Shown here piece after piece: positions 53,097 to 61,769 of a DNA stretch of 64,000 nucleotides; position 1 is the first letter of the stretch, and the number at the start of each line of letters is the position of its first letter. The notes under the pieces were generated by a model, which saw only the letters and a list, made by a program, of their open reading frames with translations, made no database searches and had not been told where the DNA came from. The stretch is from positions 1 to 64,000 of the forward strand of contig NZ_PYCN01000027.1 of NCBI RefSeq assembly GCF_003062295.1, written 5' to 3'. Position numbers and translations under genes: made by a program. Source of the DNA: Bradyrhizobium algeriense (GTDB lineage Bacteria; Pseudomonadota; Alphaproteobacteria; Rhizobiales; Xanthobacteraceae).

Positions 53097-54289
53097 CAGG
53101 GCTCGATGCCGCGGGTTGCCAGCACCGTCTTCATGCGCCGTGTCGCCATTTCAGGGTTGGAGAGCAGTCCGGCCTTGTCGGCCAACCGAAACAGTTCGGC
53201 CAGATGCAGCGTCGAGCGCGTGCTCTCCTGTCCGCCGACCATGGTGAAATGATCCTGATGGCCGTTGAGCCAGGCCATGAACACGATGCCGGTCTTGTAG
53301 AACCGCGTCGGCGCCTGGAAGATGTGGCGCGACAACGGCACCGTCGGCCCCAGCACGTCATGGAAGCCGGCCGCGTCGCCGGCAGCCAACCGCGACAGCG
53401 CGTAGGACGCCGCCGGCGCGATGGCGTCGAAGATGCCGAGCAGCGCGTGCGAAAAGCCCTTGTCGTCGCCCGCGATCAGTTCGGCGTAGTTGAAGTCGTC
53501 GCCGGTATACATCCTGACGTTCTTGTCGAGCCGCCGGCGCATGTCGATCTCGCGCTGCTTGTCGAGCAGCGAGACTTTTACGCCGTCGACCTTGGCGGCG
53601 TTGGCGTTGATGATGGCAACCGCCGTGTCCATCGCCTTGTCCAGATCGGCCGTGCCCCAATAGCCTGATAACGCCGGGTCGAACATGTCGCCGAGCCAGT
53701 GGATGATCACGGGTTCGCGAACCTGGCCGAGCACGCGGTTATAGACCTTGGCGTAGTCGTCCGCGCTGCGACCGAGCTTTGCCAGCGCGCGCGAGGCCAT
53801 CAGGACGATCCGGCCGCCGGCCTTCTCGACCGCCGCGATCTGCTCCTCGTAAGCGCGAATCACGTCATCGATGGACTTGGCATCCTCCACCGCGAGGTGA
53901 TCGGTCCCGGCGCCGGAAAACACGAGCGCATTGCCCTTGGCCTTCGCCGCCTTCACCGAGCGCTGGATCAGCTCCAGCGAGGTCGGCCAGTCCAGCCCCA
54001 TGCCGCGCTGCGCGGTATCCATCGCCTCGGCAACGCCGAGGCCGAGATCCCAGACGTGCTCGCGAAACGCAATGGTCCGGTCCCAGTCGATTGCGGATGT
54101 CAGCCACGGATCGTTATCGGCGAATGGATCAGCCACCACATGCGCGGCCGAGAACGCCACGCGATTGAGCGTGCCTTCAAGCTTCGCCGGAAACGTCCGC
54201 GACGCCGCCAGGCGATAGGTTTCGATCGAGCGATCCGCCGTCGGCAGCTTCAGTGACAGCGACGACATCGGCAGGACGGGCTTGTTCAT
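53096..54289 (-). CDS. DUF993 family protein (dihydrodipicolinate synthase-like TIM barrel)
   Basis: The 397-residue protein looks like DUF993, an uncharacterised branch of the class I aldolase-like DHDPS superfamily. The family start TYRLAASRTFPAKLEGTLNR, KVSLLDKQREIDMRRRL (with a Lys where the Schiff-base strand could be) and YTGDDFNYAELIAGDDKGFS are the visible blocks. A lyase/aldolase acting on a keto acid or a keto sugar is plausible. It lies 12 bp after the oxidoreductase gene, and the epimerase-like gene overlaps it by one base. Confidence 0.8.
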   Translation of the reverse strand: MNKPVLPMSSLSLKLPTADRSIETYRLAASRTFPAKLEGTLNRVAFSAAHVVADPFADNDPWLTSAIDWDRTIAFREHVWDLGLGVAEAMDTAQRGMGLDWPTSLELIQRSVKAAKAKGNALVFSGAGTDHLAVEDAKSIDDVIRAYEEQIAAVEKAGGRIVLMASRALAKLGRSADDYAKVYNRVLGQVREPVIIHWLGDMFDPALSGYWGTADLDKAMDTAVAIINANAAKVDGVKVSLLDKQREIDMRRRLDKNVRMYTGDDFNYAELIAGDDKGFSHALLGIFDAIAPAASYALSRLAAGDAAGFHDVLGPTVPLSRHIFQAPTRFYKTGIVFMAWLNGHQDHFTMVGGQESTRSTLHLAELFRLADKAGLLSNPEMATRRMKTVLATRGIEP

Positions 54290-54301
54290 GGTTGGGCCTC
54301 C

Positions 54302-55453
54302 TCACACCTTGATCGGGGCGACGTCGATCCAGCGCCGCTCGCGCCAGCTCTGCAACGCGCATTCGGCGAGTTGCACGCCCTTGGCGCCTTCCAGCAGCGT
54401 GTATTTATAGGGCGCGTCCTCGCAGACGTGGCGGATGAACATCTCCCACTGCTCCTTGAAGCCATTGTCGTAGACGACGTTTTCGGGAACTTTCTGCCAG
54501 TCGGCATAGAAATCATGGGTGCGCTTTTCGTCCGGATTCCAGACCGGGCGCGGCGTCACCTGGCGGGGCTGGATCACGCAATCGGTCAAGCCCGCTACCG
54601 CCGAGCCGTGCGTGCCGTCGACCTGGAAGGTCACGAGGTCGTCGCGGTAGACTCGCGTCACCCAGCTCATGTTGATATGCGCGATCACGCCGCCCTTGAG
54701 GCGGAAGGTGGCGTAGGCGGAGTCATCGGCGGTCGCCGTGTATTTCTTGCCCTTCTCGTCGAAACGCTCCGGGATATCAGTAGTGCCGAGACAGGAGATG
54801 CTCTCGACTTCGCCAAAGAGATTGTCGAGCACGTAGCGCCAGTGGCAGACCATGTCGAGGATGATGCCGCCGCCGTCCTCACTGCGATAATTCCATGACG
54901 GCCGCTGCGCCTCCTGCCAGCCGCCCTCGAACACCCAATAGCCGAACTCGCCGCGCACCGAGAGCATGCGGCCGAAGAAGCCGGAATCGCGCAGGAAAGC
55001 GAGCTTCTTCAGGCCCGGCAAAAACAGCTTGTCCTGCACCGTGCCGTGCTTGACGCCCCTGGCGTTGGCGAGCCGCAGCACCGCCACCGCCTCATCGAGA
55101 TTGGTCGCGATCGGCTTCTCGCAATAGACGTGCTTGCCGGCATTGATCGCCTTGGTCAGCAGCGAGGGGCGCGCCTGCGTCGTGGCGGCATCGAAGAAGA
55201 TCGTATCGCTCTTGTCGGCCAGCGCCTTGTCGAGATCGGTCGACCAGCGCTCGACGTTGAAGCGCTTGGCGAGCCGCTCCACCTTGTCCGCGTCGCGGCC
55301 GATCAGGATCGGGTCGGGCAGCATGCGATCGCCGTTCGCGAGGACCACGCCGCCCTGGTCGCGGATCGCAATGATGGAGCGGATCAAATGCTGGTTGAGC
55401 CCCATCCGGCCGGTCACGCCGTTCATGATCAGGCCGAGGCGTTTGGTCGTCAT
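54302..55453 (-). CDS. Gfo/Idh/MocA-family NAD(P)-dependent oxidoreductase
   Basis: The 383-residue sugar-oxidoreductase-type protein has the nucleotide-binding start LGLIMNGVTGRMGLNQHLIR (a modified Rossmann G-x-x-G-x-M-G), the conserved YCEKPIATNLDEAV with the catalytic Lys of E-K-P, and GGIILDMVCHWRYVLDN, where the family has G-G-G-x-x-x-D-x-x-x-H. These enzymes oxidise sugars or inositols to keto forms. The stop is 12 bp before DUF993, and the start overlaps the enolase-superfamily gene by 4 bases. Confidence 0.88.
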   Translation of the reverse strand: MTTKRLGLIMNGVTGRMGLNQHLIRSIIAIRDQGGVVLANGDRMLPDPILIGRDADKVERLAKRFNVERWSTDLDKALADKSDTIFFDAATTQARPSLLTKAINAGKHVYCEKPIATNLDEAVAVLRLANARGVKHGTVQDKLFLPGLKKLAFLRDSGFFGRMLSVRGEFGYWVFEGGWQEAQRPSWNYRSEDGGGIILDMVCHWRYVLDNLFGEVESISCLGTTDIPERFDEKGKKYTATADDSAYATFRLKGGVIAHINMSWVTRVYRDDLVTFQVDGTHGSAVAGLTDCVIQPRQVTPRPVWNPDEKRTHDFYADWQKVPENVVYDNGFKEQWEMFIRHVCEDAPYKYTLLEGAKGVQLAECALQSWRERRWIDVAPIKV

Positions 55454-56853
55454 ACTGCTTTCTCCAAGGGAATTCTGGCTGTGGGCTGCGCGAGCGGCGA
55501 CATCGCGGACCAGTCCGGATGCGTGGCCGTGGCGAAGCCCGGTGTGGTCAGCGATCCCGTCAGGAGATCGCCGTCATGGATCGCGAGCCGGACCTTGCCG
55601 CCGTCGCGAGCGTAGAGATCGGGATGGCTTGCAAGAAACGCTTCCGCCTCGGCGGCCGGCGTATCGCCAAAGCCGTCGACATAATGGTGACCGTTACGCT
55701 CGGCATGGGTGACGCCGATCAGCGCGCCGAGCGCGAGATCCTGCTGCACCGCAAGGCCCACCTGGCAGGTCAGATCCTCACCGGCAATGAAGCATTTCTC
55801 GCCGGCTGCGCTCCACTTTGCCGCGCGCGTGGCGTTGATCACCGACTTATAGATGCCCTTGCAGGATTTCGACGAAATGCCGCGATAGCCGAGTGCCCGG
55901 GCCACCGGGAACGCGTCATAGGAATCGTCGGCCTCGTCGACAATGAAATCACGCTGCGCCAGTGCGCCGAGCGGCGATTGGCGGGTGAAGTCGCGCGGCA
56001 TCGGCTGCTCGATATAGAGCAGCTTCTGCGCGATCGGCCGCAGCGCGGCGTCGCGCTCGAGCCGATCGACCAATGCGCCCAGGGCAGCCAGATCCGCATA
56101 TTGTTCGTTGGCGTCGAGTGTAACGCAGTAATCATAGGGCAGTGTGGCAAGTTCCCTGCCGATGCGGCTCAGGCGGTCCGCGTCATGCGGGGGATCGCCG
56201 TTGAGCTTGAGCTTGAAATAGCGCGCCCCGGCGTTTTCTCTGAGGTCGGCGACACCGCCCTCGCCTTCGACCTTGTCATCCATGCCGACCGTGTGCCGGA
56301 TCGCCACGCGCTCCAGCCGCCTGCGGCCTGCGAGAAACTGCGACACGTCATTGTCACCAAGATCGCGCGACAGGCGCGCATCGATGCCGGCGACATTGGC
56401 AGCCATGCCATCGAAGAAGTTTACCCCCGCACAGCGCAGCAACGCATCCAGGATCGCCTTATCGATTTCGGCCGGTCCGTAAGCCGCAGCCAATGGCGGG
56501 ATGTCCTCCGCAGCGCAAGCCTCGACCTGCGCGCCGATGCAGGCTGCGTGCAGGCCGAATGCGTTCTCGAAGCCGGAATGCGCCAGATAGAGCTCGCGCG
56601 CGATCAGCAGCGAGCGGCGTAACTCCGCGACCGTTTCCTCCGGCGCAAGATGAGGCCGCTTGTCGAACCACTTCGGCACCAGAAACTCGGCGCTGGCCCC
56701 CAGCGCCCTGCCCCTGTCTTCGACGTCGATCTCGACGCGCACAAAAGCCTGCGGCGTCGCGTTGATGACGACCGCGCCGAACCGGAACGGCCGGGCGAAA
56801 GTGACCGGGCGTTCAAAGAACGATATATCGCGTACGGCCAAGCGATACGACAT
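55450..56853 (-). CDS. enolase-superfamily enzyme (mandelate racemase/muconate-lactonising type)
   Basis: The 467-residue member of the enolase superfamily has these visible catalytic elements: RYFKLKLNG (K-x-K acid/base on strand 2), TLDANEQY (metal Asp), YIEQPMPRD (metal Glu), IVDEADDS (metal Asp) and SSKSCKGIYKS (Lys on strand 6), the MLE-like pattern. It is longer than usual (about 370-400). I chose ATG 56853 (MSYRLAVRDISFFERPV); the frame upstream is antisense-like ATPase sequence. Acid-sugar dehydration or a syn-elimination/epimerisation is possible. It lies 11 bp after the ATPase gene. Confidence 0.87.
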   Translation of the reverse strand: MSYRLAVRDISFFERPVTFARPFRFGAVVINATPQAFVRVEIDVEDRGRALGASAEFLVPKWFDKRPHLAPEETVAELRRSLLIARELYLAHSGFENAFGLHAACIGAQVEACAAEDIPPLAAAYGPAEIDKAILDALLRCAGVNFFDGMAANVAGIDARLSRDLGDNDVSQFLAGRRRLERVAIRHTVGMDDKVEGEGGVADLRENAGARYFKLKLNGDPPHDADRLSRIGRELATLPYDYCVTLDANEQYADLAALGALVDRLERDAALRPIAQKLLYIEQPMPRDFTRQSPLGALAQRDFIVDEADDSYDAFPVARALGYRGISSKSCKGIYKSVINATRAAKWSAAGEKCFIAGEDLTCQVGLAVQQDLALGALIGVTHAERNGHHYVDGFGDTPAAEAEAFLASHPDLYARDGGKVRLAIHDGDLLTGSLTTPGFATATHPDWSAMSPLAQPTARIPLEKAV

Positions 56854-56864
56854 CAAGCCAGCTC

Positions 56865-57713
56865 TCAATCCAGCGCGCTTTGGGTGAAAAAATGCTTGCG
56901 AATCCGCTGCACCAGTTCGGTGAAAGCGGGATCGGCCATCGCATCCAGCGAGCGCGGCCGCGGCAGCGGCACGTCGTAGATCGCCGCGATCGCGCCGGGC
57001 CGTTCGGTCATGACCAGCACGCGGTCGGCCAGGAACACCGCCTCCGGTATAGAATGCGTGATCAGCAGCACGGTCTTGCCGGTTTCGCGCTGGATGCGCA
57101 TCAGCTCGACGTTCATCTTCTCGCGTGTCATGGCATCTAACGCGCCGAACGGCTCGTCCATCAGCATGATCTTGGGATCGTGCACCAGCGCGCGGCAGAT
57201 CGAGGCGCGTTGCTGCATGCCGCCGGACAATTGCCACGGCAGCTTCTTCTCGAAGCCTTCGAGGCCGACCAGTTTCAACAGCGCCTTTGCCCGCGGCAAA
57301 TATTCGTCGCGCGGCAGCTTCTTCATGTCGATCGGCAACATCACGTTGGACAGGATGTTGCGCCAGGGCAATAGCAGCGCGTTCTGGAACACGATGCCGA
57401 CATTCCCGTGCGGCTTTGTGACTTGCTCGCCTTCGACCAGGATCTCTCCGGTGGACGGCGCGAGCAGGCCCGAAATCATTTTCAGCAGCGTGGACTTGCC
57501 GCAGCCGGACGGGCCGACCACGACAAAGAACTCGCCCTCGTTGATGTGGAAATCCAGCGGCCGCAGCGACGGCACATCGCCGTCGCGCGAACGATAGGTT
57601 TTTGAGACGCCCGACAGCGTGATGCCCGGCGCCGCGGCGCCGGCTCGATCCGACACCAGGCGCAGATGCGCGCTCGGTTGATTGATCTCGATTGGTTTGG
57701 TCGCGGGATTCAT
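56865..57713 (-). CDS. ABC importer ATPase, nitrate/sulfonate/taurine (SsuB/TauB) type
   Basis: The 282-residue ATPase has Walker A VGPSGCGKST, signature LSGGMQQRASICRAL, Walker B IMLMDEPFGALDAMTRE (the DEPFGALD of the SsuB/TauB subfamily) and the switch His in LLITHSIPEAVFLAD. The first 27 residues before the ABC domain are extra and hydrophilic. It pairs with the SBP and permease upstream in the operon; a family B repeat lies between it and the SBP gene. Confidence 0.93.
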   Translation of the reverse strand: MNPATKPIEINQPSAHLRLVSDRAGAAAPGITLSGVSKTYRSRDGDVPSLRPLDFHINEGEFFVVVGPSGCGKSTLLKMISGLLAPSTGEILVEGEQVTKPHGNVGIVFQNALLLPWRNILSNVMLPIDMKKLPRDEYLPRAKALLKLVGLEGFEKKLPWQLSGGMQQRASICRALVHDPKIMLMDEPFGALDAMTREKMNVELMRIQRETGKTVLLITHSIPEAVFLADRVLVMTERPGAIAAIYDVPLPRPRSLDAMADPAFTELVQRIRKHFFTQSALD

Positions 57714-57738
57714 TCAGCTCATTCCGTTGTCGAGATGC

Positions 57739-57822
57739 CCGTCATTCCGGGATGGTCCGAAGGACCAGACCCGGAATCTCGAGATTCCGGGTTCGATGCT
57801 GCGCATCGCCCCGGAATGACGG
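57739..57822. repeat. palindromic intergenic repeat, family B copy 2
   Basis: CCGTCATTCCGGGATGG and CCCCGGAATGACGG form the ends, with GGTCCGAAGGACC and CCCGGAATCTCGAGATTCCGGG as inner palindromes. It lies between the binding-protein gene and the ATPase gene within one operon. Confidence 0.88.
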
Positions 57823-57829
57823 CTTGTGT

Positions 57830-58828
57830 TCACGAACCGCCCTGCGGCAGGTAGTCGTTGGTGTAAAACGCTTTCGGATTATCCTTGGCCTTGGCATCCA
57901 GCCCGCCATATTCGACCATCAGGTTCACCGTGTCGGTCATGTTCTGGTCGGTCACCTGGAACGGCCGCTTGCCCTTGGTTTCCGCCGTGCGGTAGAGCGG
58001 GATGGTCAGTTCAAAGCCTTGCGTCAGCGTATCGATCTTGCCGCCCTTCGGGTTGGCGTCGAGGATCGACTGCGCCGCGCCCTTGGCATCCTTCTCGGCG
58101 GCTTCAACTGCCTTGGTGGTCGCCGACATGAAGCGCTTGACCAGATCGGCATTGGCCTTGACGAAGTCGGTGTTGGCGACGACGCCCGAGCAGACCATGT
58201 TGATGCCGTAGTCGGCGAACTTGATGGCGTTGACGTCCTTGCCGGTGGCGTCCTTGATCTTCATCGACTGGTCCATGACATAGCCGAGCAGAAGGTCAGC
58301 CTGGCCGTTGATGACGGCGTTCAGCTTGGTCTGGCCGTCGCCGGCCACTGTCTGGAAGTCGCTTTCCTTCAGGCCGGTCTTCTTCAGGAACAGCGGCCAG
58401 ATCTGCGTCATCGAGTCAGCCGGCGTGATCGCCACCGTCTTGCCCTTGATGTCCTCGGGCTTCTTGATGTTCTTTTCGACAAAGCCCATCGCCGACATCG
58501 GGCTGGTCTGCAGCAGCACGCCGGTGGCGACGATCGGCGCACCCTTCACTGCCGCGCGCATCATCGTGGGCACGTCGACATAGCCGAAATTGGCGGTCTT
58601 GGCCGCCACGGCCTGCGTGGTCGCCGCCGAACCGCGGCCTTCCTGGATTTCGAGGTCGATGCCCTCGGCGGCATAGATGCCCTTGGCCTTGCCGTAATAG
58701 AACGGCGCGTGCTCGCCATAGACGTACCAGTTCAGCATCAGCACGACCTTGTCGGCGGCCGATGCGGGCAGCACCGAAAGTGCGGTCCAGATCAAGGCGG
58801 CGGAGATCGCCGCTATCGTTCGTATCAT
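57830..58828 (-). CDS. NMT1/SsuA-type periplasmic binding protein
   Basis: The 332-residue solute-binding protein of the NMT1/THI5-like group has a signal peptide (RTIAAISAALIWTALSVLPASA) and the mature start DKVVLMLNWYVYGEHAPFYY followed by GKAKGIYAAEGIDLEI, which is the NMT1 hallmark (N-W-x-x-x-x-x-H-x-x-x-Y-x-A/G). The start at 58828 fits the GGGAGG 6 bases upstream; ATG 58834 would sit too close to it. Such proteins bind pyrimidine-, sulfonate- or other small heterocyclic ligands. The ligand here is unknown. Confidence 0.92.
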   Translation of the reverse strand: MIRTIAAISAALIWTALSVLPASAADKVVLMLNWYVYGEHAPFYYGKAKGIYAAEGIDLEIQEGRGSAATTQAVAAKTANFGYVDVPTMMRAAVKGAPIVATGVLLQTSPMSAMGFVEKNIKKPEDIKGKTVAITPADSMTQIWPLFLKKTGLKESDFQTVAGDGQTKLNAVINGQADLLLGYVMDQSMKIKDATGKDVNAIKFADYGINMVCSGVVANTDFVKANADLVKRFMSATTKAVEAAEKDAKGAAQSILDANPKGGKIDTLTQGFELTIPLYRTAETKGKRPFQVTDQNMTDTVNLMVEYGGLDAKAKDNPKAFYTNDYLPQGGS

Positions 58829-58882
58829 GGTCATCCTCCCGTTGGTGTTGTTGCGGCCTTTGGCCGGCCGTTTTGGTTTGGC

Positions 58883-59692
58883 TTAGGAAGCAAAAATGAT
58901 GTCCTCGCGCTGGCTGACATGCCAGGGGATCACGAGGCGTTCGATGCGGTCGACGGCCCAGAACAGGACCACGCCGAGCAGCGCGAGAATCACGAGAGCT
59001 GCAAACATCGTCGGCAGGTCGAACGTTCCGATCGAGCGCTGCAGCACATAGCCGATGCCGGAATTGGAGCCGACGAATTCGCCGACCACGGCGCCAACGA
59101 CGGCGAGCGTTACCGACACCTTCAGCCCGGAGAAAATCGCCGGCATCGCATGCGGCAGGTTGACGGCGCGAAACACCTGGAAGCGACTGCCCTGCATCGC
59201 ACGCGCGAGATCGACCATATCAGGGTCGACCGACTTGAAGCCCTGCACGGCGGACACCACCACCGGGAAAAACCCGAGCAGAAACGCCGAGATCACTTTC
59301 GGGATGATGCCGAACCCGAACCACACCACGAACAGCGGCGCGATCGCGATCTTCGGCACCGATTGCGAGAACACCAGCAGCGGATAGACATAGCTTTCCA
59401 CCGTCTTGGAACCCGCAATCAGCATGGCCACGGGAATGCCGAACATGGCCGACAGCAGGAAGCCGCACAGGGTGGCGTAGGTGGTCGGCCAGGCCTGCCG
59501 CAGCAGTTCCGGCCAGTCCGTCCACAGCACCGCCACGACGTCGCCGGGCGCCGGGATCTGGTAGGCGGGAATCCGGAACACGCGGATGGTGAGATCCCAT
59601 GCCACCACGATGAATAGCAGGAACAAAAACGGCCGCACCCACGCCGCGTTCAGCGCTTTCGATACGCCACTCTCGCGCTTCAGCTCCGCCAC
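58883..59692 (-). CDS. ABC importer permease, SsuC/TauC type, GTG start
   Basis: The 269-residue permease has about six membrane segments (VRPFLFLLFIVVAWDLTIRV first). The coupling loop is VQGFKSVDPDMVDLARAMQG, with VNLPHAMPAIFSGLKVS following it, as in SsuC. The open frame is much longer, but the upstream part translates a repeat and the TetR gene antisense. I chose GTG at 59692 because AGGGAGCGGGAC stands directly before it. First gene of the seven-gene operon. Confidence 0.9.
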   Translation of the reverse strand: MAELKRESGVSKALNAAWVRPFLFLLFIVVAWDLTIRVFRIPAYQIPAPGDVVAVLWTDWPELLRQAWPTTYATLCGFLLSAMFGIPVAMLIAGSKTVESYVYPLLVFSQSVPKIAIAPLFVVWFGFGIIPKVISAFLLGFFPVVVSAVQGFKSVDPDMVDLARAMQGSRFQVFRAVNLPHAMPAIFSGLKVSVTLAVVGAVVGEFVGSNSGIGYVLQRSIGTFDLPTMFAALVILALLGVVLFWAVDRIERLVIPWHVSQREDIIFAS

Positions 59693-59816
59693 GTCCCGCT
59701 CCCTGGTGATCGTCTTTTCTGGGAAGAAATTAACCCGTTGGATAAATACTGGCAAGCGGGTTGGGTGTGACAATTTGTGGCCTTCGGAACCCAAAAAAAA
59801 GCGGCCGCACCCTACA

Positions 59817-59992
59817 CGAACGCAGGGACCCCTACGCCGTGCAGTTCGTAGCCCGGATGGAGCGCAGCGAAATCCGGGAAAGTGCAAGCGGCGTGAGCGG
59901 TCCCGGATTGCGCTTCGCTCCATCCGGGCTACGGACCTACGGCTCAACAACCGAAACCGGTGGTTATGGGTTCCTGCGTTCGCAGGAACGAC
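59817..59992. repeat. palindromic intergenic repeat, family C copy 2, interrupted by a family D unit
   Basis: The left arm CGAACGCAGGGACCC (from 59818) and the right arm GGTTATGGGTTCCTGCGTTCGCAGGAACG belong to family C (copy 1 at 15731). A complete family D element (59848-59933) sits in its loop, which makes this a nested repeat. It fills the space between the TetR gene and the permease gene of the ABC operon, a gap of 302 bp with no gene. Confidence 0.75.
59848..59933. repeat. palindromic intergenic repeat, family D copy 2
   Basis: GTAGCCCGGATGGAGCGCAG and the mirror GCTCCATCCGGGCTAC form the arms, with AATCCGGGA/TCCCGGATT inside, nearly the same arms as copy 1 at 14909. It is located within the family C element. 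Confidence 0.85.
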
Positions 59993-59994
59993 TG

Positions 59995-60702
59995 CTAGAC
60001 CGGCTGAGGCGCAGGCGACCGCACGCCGGGCTGCGCCGGCTTGCCAAAATCCGCCGTCGATTTGCCCGTCAGCGCCGCCAGCACCAGCGCCACCATGTGG
60101 GCGAGGCGCTCGTCCCTCGCCTCCTTCTTCAGGAGGTCGCGGCCGAAGATCACGGAGAGTGTTGCGCTGTTGGAGAGATAGAAGAAGCATAGCCCAGCGA
60201 TCGAAATGTAGAGCTGCACCGGATCGACCGCTACGCGGAAGTCGCCGCTTTCGACGCCGCGCGTCACCACCGTGCGGATCATCTCGACGAACGGCGAATG
60301 CATCGATTTGACCTTGGTCGAGCGCTTCAGATGGCGCGCCTTGGCGAGATTTTCGGTGTTGAGCAGCGCCAGAAATTCCGGGTTGCGGAGGAAGTAGTTC
60401 CAGGTGAAGTCGATCAGCCGCTCGATCGCCTCGGGCGGATCGAGATGTTCGAGATCGAGCCCACGCTCCTCAGAACGGATTTTCTCATAGGCGCCTTCGA
60501 GCACCGCGAGGTAGAGGTTTTCCTTGTTGCCGACGTGGTAATACAGCATGCGCTTGTTTGCGCCGGCATTGGCCGCGATGCGGTCGACGCGTGCGCCGGC
60601 CAGGCCATGGGCGGCGAATTCCTGCTTGGCGGCCTCGAGAATGCGAAGCCGCATCCCCTCGGGGTCGCGCTGCCATTTCTGAACGCGTTTTGCCTTTGCC
60701 AA
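59995..60702 (-). CDS. TetR-family regulator (RutR/YcdC-like)
   Basis: The roughly 235-residue TetR regulator has the DNA-binding part LRILEAAKQEFAAHGLAGAR, then VDRIAANAGANKRMLYYHVG. The C-terminal part with NPEFLALLNTENLAKARHLK resembles RutR/YcdC-type regulators. I chose TTG 60702 (read as MAKAKRVQKWQRDPEGM) because homologues I recall start there; the frame is open from ATG 60771. It lies about 300 bp upstream of the ABC-catabolic operon on the same strand and is the natural candidate regulator, with its ligand unknown. Confidence 0.85.
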   Translation of the reverse strand: MAKAKRVQKWQRDPEGMRLRILEAAKQEFAAHGLAGARVDRIAANAGANKRMLYYHVGNKENLYLAVLEGAYEKIRSEERGLDLEHLDPPEAIERLIDFTWNYFLRNPEFLALLNTENLAKARHLKRSTKVKSMHSPFVEMIRTVVTRGVESGDFRVAVDPVQLYISIAGLCFFYLSNSATLSVIFGRDLLKKEARDERLAHMVALVLAALTGKSTADFGKPAQPGVRSPAPQPV

Positions 60703-60774
60703 ATCAATCGCCCGGTAGACACATGATGTCTGCTGTAGCACGCATGGCGCGATTTGAGAACGAGGCGGCAACGC

Positions 60775-60921
60775 TCTTCCCCTTCTCCCCTTGTGGGAGA
60801 AGGTGCCTTCGCGAAAGCGAAGGCGGATGAGGGGTCTCTATCCGCGGAGACAGACCCCTCATCCGGCTCGCCGTCGCTTCGCGCCGTCGATCCACCTTCT
60901 CCCACAAGGGGAGAAGGGAAA
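60775..60921. repeat. palindromic intergenic repeat, family E copy 2
   Basis: The arms CTTCCCCTTCTCCCCTTGTG and the mirror CACAAGGGGAGAAGGG close a long stem, with inner GGATGAGGGGTCTC/GACCCCTCATCC arms and a TATCCGCGGA apex. It lies between the VOC gene and the TetR gene, ending 4 bases before the intended VOC stop. Confidence 0.88.
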
Positions 60922-60925
60922 GATA

Positions 60926-61769
60926 TCACGGTCCCGTAGACGGCTGCACCAGCAGCGTCGGGACGCCGCACGTCCCGCTGCGCACCGTCAGGACCCGCGT
61001 CCCCGGCTTGCGGCCGGTGCGGACTTCCGAGACGTCGACGGCCGGCCTGAGCCAGCCGCGCATGGGTGGCGTCGATGTCGGAGACGCGCCAGCACAGGCC
61101 GCGCAGCCGGTCCTGCGACGTATCTTCCTGCTTGCCCGGCCGGTGCGTCACCTCGACAATAAGGTCGCCGCAGCGGAAGAACATCAGCCGGCCCCAATCC
61201 GGGTGCGAGCGGTCGAGCGCCATGTCGAGGCCGAGCCGTGCGCCGTAGAGGGCTGCGGCCCGTTCGGGGTCCGACGTCGAGACCACGACATGATCCATCG
61301 CCGTGATCGATCCGGTCGTGGTTCGCACCGACAGCGGTCGCTCCTTGTCGCGCTCGAGGAAGAACAGGCGGATGCCGCGCGTGGCCTCCGTTGCCGCGCG
61401 CGTGCGCTTCCATGACAGCGTCGCACCTGAGATCGCGTCCTGGCTTTCGACGTCGGCAATCGCGTCCGGCCTCAGCGTGAGCCGGTCGAGCCTGCGATGC
61501 ATCCTGGCGATGTCGCTGGTCCGAAAGCAGATGCTTGCGAGCCCCTCGCCCTGCGCGGCCAGCACAGCGCGAATGCGCTCCGCATTGGCGCCCTCGCCAC
61601 TCGGCGCCATCAATTCCAGCGTCGTGTTGTCGAGCGTGAACAGGACACGGTCGGCGCCCTCGCCGCTGTTCTGCCAGGCCGGCGCACGGGCAAACAAGGT
61701 CTGGTAAGCGGTGGAGGCCGCATTGATATCGCCGGTGAGAACGACGACGTGATCGAGGCCGGTGATCAC
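60926..61769 (-). pseudogene. VOC (glyoxalase-fold) protein with an apparent one-base frameshift
   Basis: The two-domain VOC protein has MITGLDHVVVLTGDINAAST in the first domain and AMDHVVVSTSDPERAAALYG in the second. In the starting frame the good protein sequence ends at HARLAQAG (about 61045) and the frame then runs on through a repeat into the TetR gene. If one base is removed near 61037-61044, within GACGGCCGGCC, the sequence continues VDVSEVRTGRKPGTRVLTVR and ends VQPSTGP-stop at 60926, a normal VOC tail. Either a real frameshift mutation or a sequencing error. It overlaps the dehydrogenase gene by 4 bases. Confidence 0.8.

Noticed and set aside
55450..57237. A 595-residue version of the enolase-superfamily protein
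   Set aside because: The first 128 residues lie over the ATPase gene in another frame and have no family similarity; MSYRLAVRDI at 56853 is the natural start.
57692..59617. A 641-codon plus-strand frame opposite the ABC permease and binding protein
   Set aside because: It lies against two well-supported genes and has a His/Arg-rich shadow composition with no domain.
60414..61769. A VOC-TetR fusion protein in one long frame
   Set aside because: The second half translates a palindromic repeat and the TetR gene out of frame. The VOC tail is restored by a one-base shift, so a frameshift explains it better.
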